Assembly: GCA_022737715.1 (NCBI GenBank)
Contig: JAIITD010000070.1
Location: 1 to 8,600 of the forward strand
From: Veillonella sp.
GTDB taxonomy: Bacteria; Bacillota; Negativicutes; Veillonellales; Veillonellaceae
Direction of reading: 5' to 3'
Length of the DNA stretch: 8,600 nucleotides
Shown here piece by piece: positions 5,742 through 8,600 of the stretch (position 1 is its first letter; the number at the start of each line of letters is the position of its first letter). The notes under the pieces were generated by a model that saw only the letters and a list, made by a program, of their open reading frames with translations, was not told the DNA's origin and did no database searches. Made by a program: the position numbers and the translations under genes.

Positions 5742-6982
5742 TGGCAGATCATTTTATGGAATTACTTTGTCCAGCAGGTAATATGGACAAGTTAAAAATG
5801 GCTATTCGCTATGGTGCGGATGCCGTTTATTGTGCAGGCAAACGATTTGGTTTGCGTGCGGGTAACTCCAATTTTTCCGACGAAGAATTGAAGGAAGCCG
5901 TTCAATTCGTACATGAACATGGCAAAAAAATCCACGTTACATGTAATATTATTCCTCATAATGAGGACTTTGAAGGTCTTGAGGACTATTTGAAATTTCT
6001 TGAAAGTATCGGTGTCGATGCGATTATCGTGGCCGACATGGGGATTTTTAGCTTGGCAAAACGGGTAGCACCAGGCCTTGAACTTCATGTAAGTACACAA
6101 GCATCCACGACGAACTGGCATACTGTGCAAATGTGGAAAGAGCTTGGCGCAGCGCGCGTCGTAGCGGCTCGCGAAGTATCTGTAGCAGATCTTAAAGAGA
6201 TGAAGGAACATGTGGATATCGAAATCGAATCCTTCGTACATGGTTCCATGTGTATTTCTTATTCTGGCCGTTGCTTATTGTCTAACTACATGACAGGTAC
6301 ACGCGATGCTAACCGCGGTCAATGCTCTCAATCTTGCCGTTGGAAATACAGCATTGTAGAATCCAATCGCCCTGGCGAATATTACCCTATCGAAGAAGAT
6401 GAACATGGTACATATATCTTTAACTCTAAGGATTTATGCCTCATTCATCGCATTCCTGAATTGTACGAAGCAGGCATCGACAGTCTTAAAATCGAAGGCC
6501 GCATGAAATCCGTTCACTATTGTGCAACGGTAGCTAAGGTGTACCGCACAGCTATCGATACATATTTGAAAGAACGTGAAAACTGGTACGTTCGTCCAGA
6601 ATGGATTGCAGAATTGGAAAAAATCTCTCATCGCCCTTACACAGATGGCTTTGCTAATGGTCGTCCTGATGAAAGCGCTCAAAATTACGGCAAATCTACG
6701 AATACCCAAACTCATGACTTCATCGGCTTAGTGCTTGGCTATAACGATGAGGAAAAATATGTGGACCTTGAACAACGCAACAATTTCAAGGTAGGTGACA
6801 AGGTAGAATTCTGCCAACCTAAGGGTGAACTCGTAGAGGCCGTTATCGAAAAAATGACAGACGAAGATGGTAATCCTATCGATGTAGCACCTCATGCGCA
6901 AATGAAGGTTCGTTTGTATATGGATACAAAATTGGAACCATACTCCATGATGCGCCGCGAATGCAAGGTGAAAGCAGAGTAA
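5741..6982 (+). CDS. trhP: U32 family protein, probable tRNA U34 hydroxylation protein TrhP (YegQ/YrrO-like)
   Basis: A 413-residue member of the peptidase U32 family. Despite the family name, TrhP (YegQ in E. coli, YrrN/YrrO in B. subtilis) is needed for prephenate-dependent 5-hydroxyuridine formation at tRNA U34. The N-terminal family motif MELLCPAGNMDKLKMAIRYG and GADAVYCAG is present. The U32 signature ESFVHGSMCISYSGRCLLS is a full match. Four cysteines, C171, C178, C195 and C199 (C-x6-C-x16-C-x3-C), are candidate Fe-S ligands. The length matches YrrO (about 420) better than E. coli YegQ (about 450). The ATG at 5741 overlaps the trmR TAA by one base, with AAAGGA at 5724-5729 as SD. The in-frame GTG at 5720 lacks an SD and the ATG at 5756 is a possible shorter start. 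Confidence 0.9.
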   Translation: MADHFMELLCPAGNMDKLKMAIRYGADAVYCAGKRFGLRAGNSNFSDEELKEAVQFVHEHGKKIHVTCNIIPHNEDFEGLEDYLKFLESIGVDAIIVADMGIFSLAKRVAPGLELHVSTQASTTNWHTVQMWKELGAARVVAAREVSVADLKEMKEHVDIEIESFVHGSMCISYSGRCLLSNYMTGTRDANRGQCSQSCRWKYSIVESNRPGEYYPIEEDEHGTYIFNSKDLCLIHRIPELYEAGIDSLKIEGRMKSVHYCATVAKVYRTAIDTYLKERENWYVRPEWIAELEKISHRPYTDGFANGRPDESAQNYGKSTNTQTHDFIGLVLGYNDEEKYVDLEQRNNFKVGDKVEFCQPKGELVEAVIEKMTDEDGNPIDVAPHAQMKVRLYMDTKLEPYSMMRRECKVKAE

Positions 6983-6983
6983 C

Positions 6984-7328
6984 ATGGTACATGAAAATAC
7001 TATTGCAATGTCTATACCTGATGAAATGACATCTGATGAGACGACACCATTACGCGAACATCTAGAACCACTGATGCCGTCTCGCTCACTGTCAGGTTTT
7101 CCTGAACCGCCTTCGTATAGCGGTACGGGCGAGGAAGGGTATTTGTACTTTCACATAGATCCGAAACATACAAATTATGTAAATCGCATCTTAGAAGGCT
7201 ATGAATATGTAGGCGTTATGACTAGCGTAGATAAAACGGGGCTCTGTATGGTGCGTTGCACCCCTGATACGCGTAGTTTAGCCATCGAAATCTTATCGTG
7301 CTTGCCAGAGGTTACCTTAGAAATATAG
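6984..7328 (+). CDS. DUF4911 domain-containing protein
   Basis: A 114-residue protein of unknown function, starting one base after the trhP stop, so almost certainly co-transcribed and coupled. The C-terminal half (about residues 52-114) looks like DUF4911: YLYFHIDPKHTNYVNRILEG, YEYVGVMTSVD, then a short strand CMVRCTPDTRSLAIEIL. This hydrophobic alternating pattern suggests a small alpha/beta fold of ACT/ferredoxin-like type; that fold is an inference. Residues 1-51 are rich in Ser, Pro, Thr and Glu and probably disordered, longer than the short DUF4911 proteins I recall. An internal ATG at 7074 (residue 31) is possible, but neither start has a strong SD. There is no signal peptide or membrane segment. 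Its place beside trhP hints at a link to tRNA modification, but nothing in the sequence proves it. Confidence 0.75.
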   Translation: MVHENTIAMSIPDEMTSDETTPLREHLEPLMPSRSLSGFPEPPSYSGTGEEGYLYFHIDPKHTNYVNRILEGYEYVGVMTSVDKTGLCMVRCTPDTRSLAIEILSCLPEVTLEI

Positions 7329-7329
7329 T
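7302..7329 (+). promoter_or_regulatory. Candidate promoter for the secreted-protein gene
   Basis: TTGCCA at 7302-7307 (5/6) and TATAGT at 7324-7329 (5/6) with a 16-bp spacer, lying in the last codons of the DUF4911 gene. A start near 7336 would give a leader of about 39 nt with the SD AGGAGA (7363-7368), which ends 6 nt before the ATG at 7375. No terminator separates the two genes, so read-through is also possible. Confidence 0.5.
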
Positions 7330-7374
7330 TTATAAATATAGATTAGAGAGTTATCCAAATCTAGGAGAATAATA

Positions 7375-8367
7375 ATGAAATGTAATGTATTAAAACGCGC
7401 GTTAGTCTTAACAGCACTTGGGGCATCCATGGCCACAGCTGCTTTTGCAGCGCCAAATGGTCCTGTCATGATTCCACAGCCAGGTACCGTTGTTGTGATT
7501 AACCATAATCCAGATGTAACATTTGCTGGCAATATTAACTTTGATGTTGAAAGCCAAGAAAACAATAATTTGAAAATTGGTTCTACTGTTGTGCCAAATG
7601 TATTATATGGTGCCGTATTCAATAAGTCCGGTGCTCCTGATACAATTGTGCCAGCACAAACCTATGTATTTACAGGTGCTAAAGAAGTTCCTGCTGCGTT
7701 GACATCTCCTAGCGATGAAGGAAAACCTGGTGCAACTTGGTCTGTAGAAACGATTAAGAAAACTAAATCTGGCGATATTCAAATGGCTAGCCGTGGCGTA
7801 CCTGAAAAACCATTAGGCGTACAAATGGAAATCATCAAAGATACGTTTACAATGGGCGCTATCGACAATAGTAAAACCGTACAAGGCCAAAACAGTAAGG
7901 GTACATTGTACATGACAGTGCCTAAGGATTTGAAACTAAACCCTAGCAACGACATTCCTGCAGATGTGCGTGAAACAATGCCGGCTATGCTTCGTGGCCG
8001 CATGGGCGAATCCATGATGGTTAACCTATTGCCACTAAACGATGAAGAAAAACAACAACTTCGCAACAACCCGCACAATGCGAATACTATCGTATTCAAT
8101 CGTGCTATGGGCATGGCGAGCAGCATCGGTAACTCTGCTAAACAAAGCAAAGTTTACACATATATGAAAGACCATTACCTCAACATGATTATCGTTGCAA
8201 AAGATTACGACGATAATGGCGCTCGTGGTAGCGGTGTGTTGATGGTATCTAAACAAGACAACTCTGACGACGTAATGTTGATCCTATTCAAAGGTCCAGA
8301 TATTACAAACTCTAAAATTGAAAGAGTAATTGGATCCATGTTATCCGCTCACTTTGAACGTAAATAG
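7375..8367 (+). CDS. Secreted protein of unknown function
   Basis: A 330-residue protein that I do not recognise. Residues 1-25 form a clear Sec signal peptide: basic MKCNVLKR, hydrophobic ALVLTALGASMATA, then AFA-A before the mature PNGPVMIPQ. There is no lipobox (the only Cys is residue 3) and no further membrane segment or LPxTG anchor, so the mature protein is predicted to be periplasmic or secreted. The body alternates short beta-like stretches (TVVVINHNPDVTFAGNINFDV, TLYMTVPKDLKL) with a Met-rich helical middle (ETMPAMLRGRMGESMMVNLLP). It ends in an amphipathic segment ITNSKIERVIGSMLSAHF. Absence of disulphides is notable for an exported protein. The SD AGGAGA supports this start. The repeat array begins within 20 bases of its stop. 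Confidence 0.85.
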   Translation: MKCNVLKRALVLTALGASMATAAFAAPNGPVMIPQPGTVVVINHNPDVTFAGNINFDVESQENNNLKIGSTVVPNVLYGAVFNKSGAPDTIVPAQTYVFTGAKEVPAALTSPSDEGKPGATWSVETIKKTKSGDIQMASRGVPEKPLGVQMEIIKDTFTMGAIDNSKTVQGQNSKGTLYMTVPKDLKLNPSNDIPADVRETMPAMLRGRMGESMMVNLLPLNDEEKQQLRNNPHNANTIVFNRAMGMASSIGNSAKQSKVYTYMKDHYLNMIIVAKDYDDNGARGSGVLMVSKQDNSDDVMLILFKGPDITNSKIERVIGSMLSAHFERK

Positions 8368-8375
8368 GTGGTTTT

Positions 8376-8600
8376 AAAATACTACAGGCCTGTACTAATT
8401 TTAGGACGCACTAATAGAGTGTGTTTTAGAAATAGAACAGGCCTGTACTAATTTGAGGGACACGTTAATAGAGTGTATTTAGAAATAGAACAGGCCTGTT
8501 CTAATTTGAGGAATACGTTAATAGGGTGTATTTAGAAATAAAACAGGCCTGTTCTATTTTTTAGGAGAGGTATTAAAGGGCTTAGCCAATACTACAGGCC
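8376..8600 (+). repeat. Array of palindromic tandem repeats, 53-bp period, continuing past the window
   Basis: The palindromic core ACAGGCCTGT occurs at 8384-8393, 8437-8446, 8490-8499 and 8543-8552, exactly 53 bp apart each time. A fifth copy starts at 8594, 51 bp on, and is cut by the window end after ACAGGCC. The 43-bp intervals of the first three units are also alike: CTAATTTGAGG, ACGTTAATAG and GTGTATTTAGAAATAG recur with small changes. Units 2 and 3 differ at 5 of 53 positions. The fourth interval is diverged. In unit 3 the core grows to an 18-bp perfect palindrome, TAGAACAGGCCTGTTCTA (8486-8503). No coding region overlaps it. It could be an operator array, an intergenic repeat family or an RNA element; the sequence does not decide. 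Confidence 0.9.
8536..8562 (+). terminator. Fourth repeat unit as candidate intrinsic terminator
   Basis: The arms 8536-8547 and 8548-8559 pair at 11 of 12 positions (A8541 against C8554 is the mismatch), with GGCC at the tip. They run into six T at 8557-8562. Of all units only this one is followed by a clean T-run, so it could end transcription of the secreted-protein gene about 190 nt after its stop. The stem is AT-rich and its strength is moderate. Confidence 0.45.

Noticed and set aside
5792..6241. 149-residue minus-strand open frame opposite trhP
   Set aside because: Antisense of the conserved U32 domain, with no SD and no recognisable motif.
7339..7368. Hairpin hiding the SD of the secreted-protein gene (TAGATT with AATCTA)
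   Set aside because: Only a 6-bp AT-rich stem with a 13-nt loop, overlapping the SD by just its first bases; too weak to claim as a regulatory structure.
8354..8380. Promoter reading into the repeat array (TTGAAC and TAAAAT)
   Set aside because: The spacer is only 15 bp and the -35 matches poorly; chance matches are expected in sequence this AT-rich.
8376..8600. CRISPR array
   Set aside because: The intervals between the palindromic cores are themselves similar in the first three units, so they are not unique spacers; the core is only 10-18 bp, and no cas gene is in view.
8376..8600. Insertion sequence or MITE end
   Set aside because: No transposase, no pair of terminal inverted repeats with target duplication is visible; the regular 53-bp period fits a tandem array better. 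The right side is outside the window, so this cannot be fully excluded.

Overview
The window looks like chromosomal core sequence from a low-to-moderate-GC Firmicute. The best guess is a diderm Negativicute of the Veillonella type. That guess rests on the gene order, the AT-rich codon choice, strong AAAGGAGG ribosome binding sites and the protein sequences recalled from family knowledge; no search was run. The order alaS - ireB (yrzL) - ruvX (yrrK) - DUF1292 (yrzB) - mltG (yrrL) - trmR (yrrM) - trhP (yrrN/yrrO-like) matches the Bacillus subtilis alaS-yrrO neighbourhood. All eight genes lie on the + strand.

Layout. Positions 1-2265 hold the 3' part of alaS, cut by the left window edge. A short spacer (2266-2370) carries an extended -10 promoter and a perfect 20-bp palindrome. 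It is followed by a compact group: ireB and ruvX, which overlap by one base, and DUF1292. This group ends at a strong intrinsic terminator (3423-3463). mltG has its own promoter region and ends before a long hairpin (5060-5090). Next comes a tight trmR-trhP-DUF4911 unit with 1-nt overlap or spacing at each junction. Its consensus -10 box sits so close to the trmR ATG that a leaderless transcript is predicted. A gene for an unrecognised secreted 330-residue protein follows, with its own candidate promoter.

The last 230 bases hold no gene. They contain an array of palindromic repeats with a core ACAGGCCTGT at an exact 53-bp period. The array runs off the right edge and is the least explained part of the window.

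How the genes fit together. AlaS, TrmR and TrhP serve tRNA charging and wobble-uridine modification: TrhP-type proteins make 5-hydroxyuridine at U34 and TrmR methylates it to 5-methoxyuridine. RuvX/YqgF processes pre-16S rRNA. IreB/ReoM and MltG both act on cell-wall synthesis, as a kinase-controlled regulator and as the lytic transglycosylase that ends glycan strands. DUF1292, DUF4911 and the secreted protein have no assigned role. The most interesting non-coding signals are the 53-bp repeat array, the leaderless trmR start, a strong GC-rich hairpin inside the trmR coding region, and the palindrome in the ireB leader.
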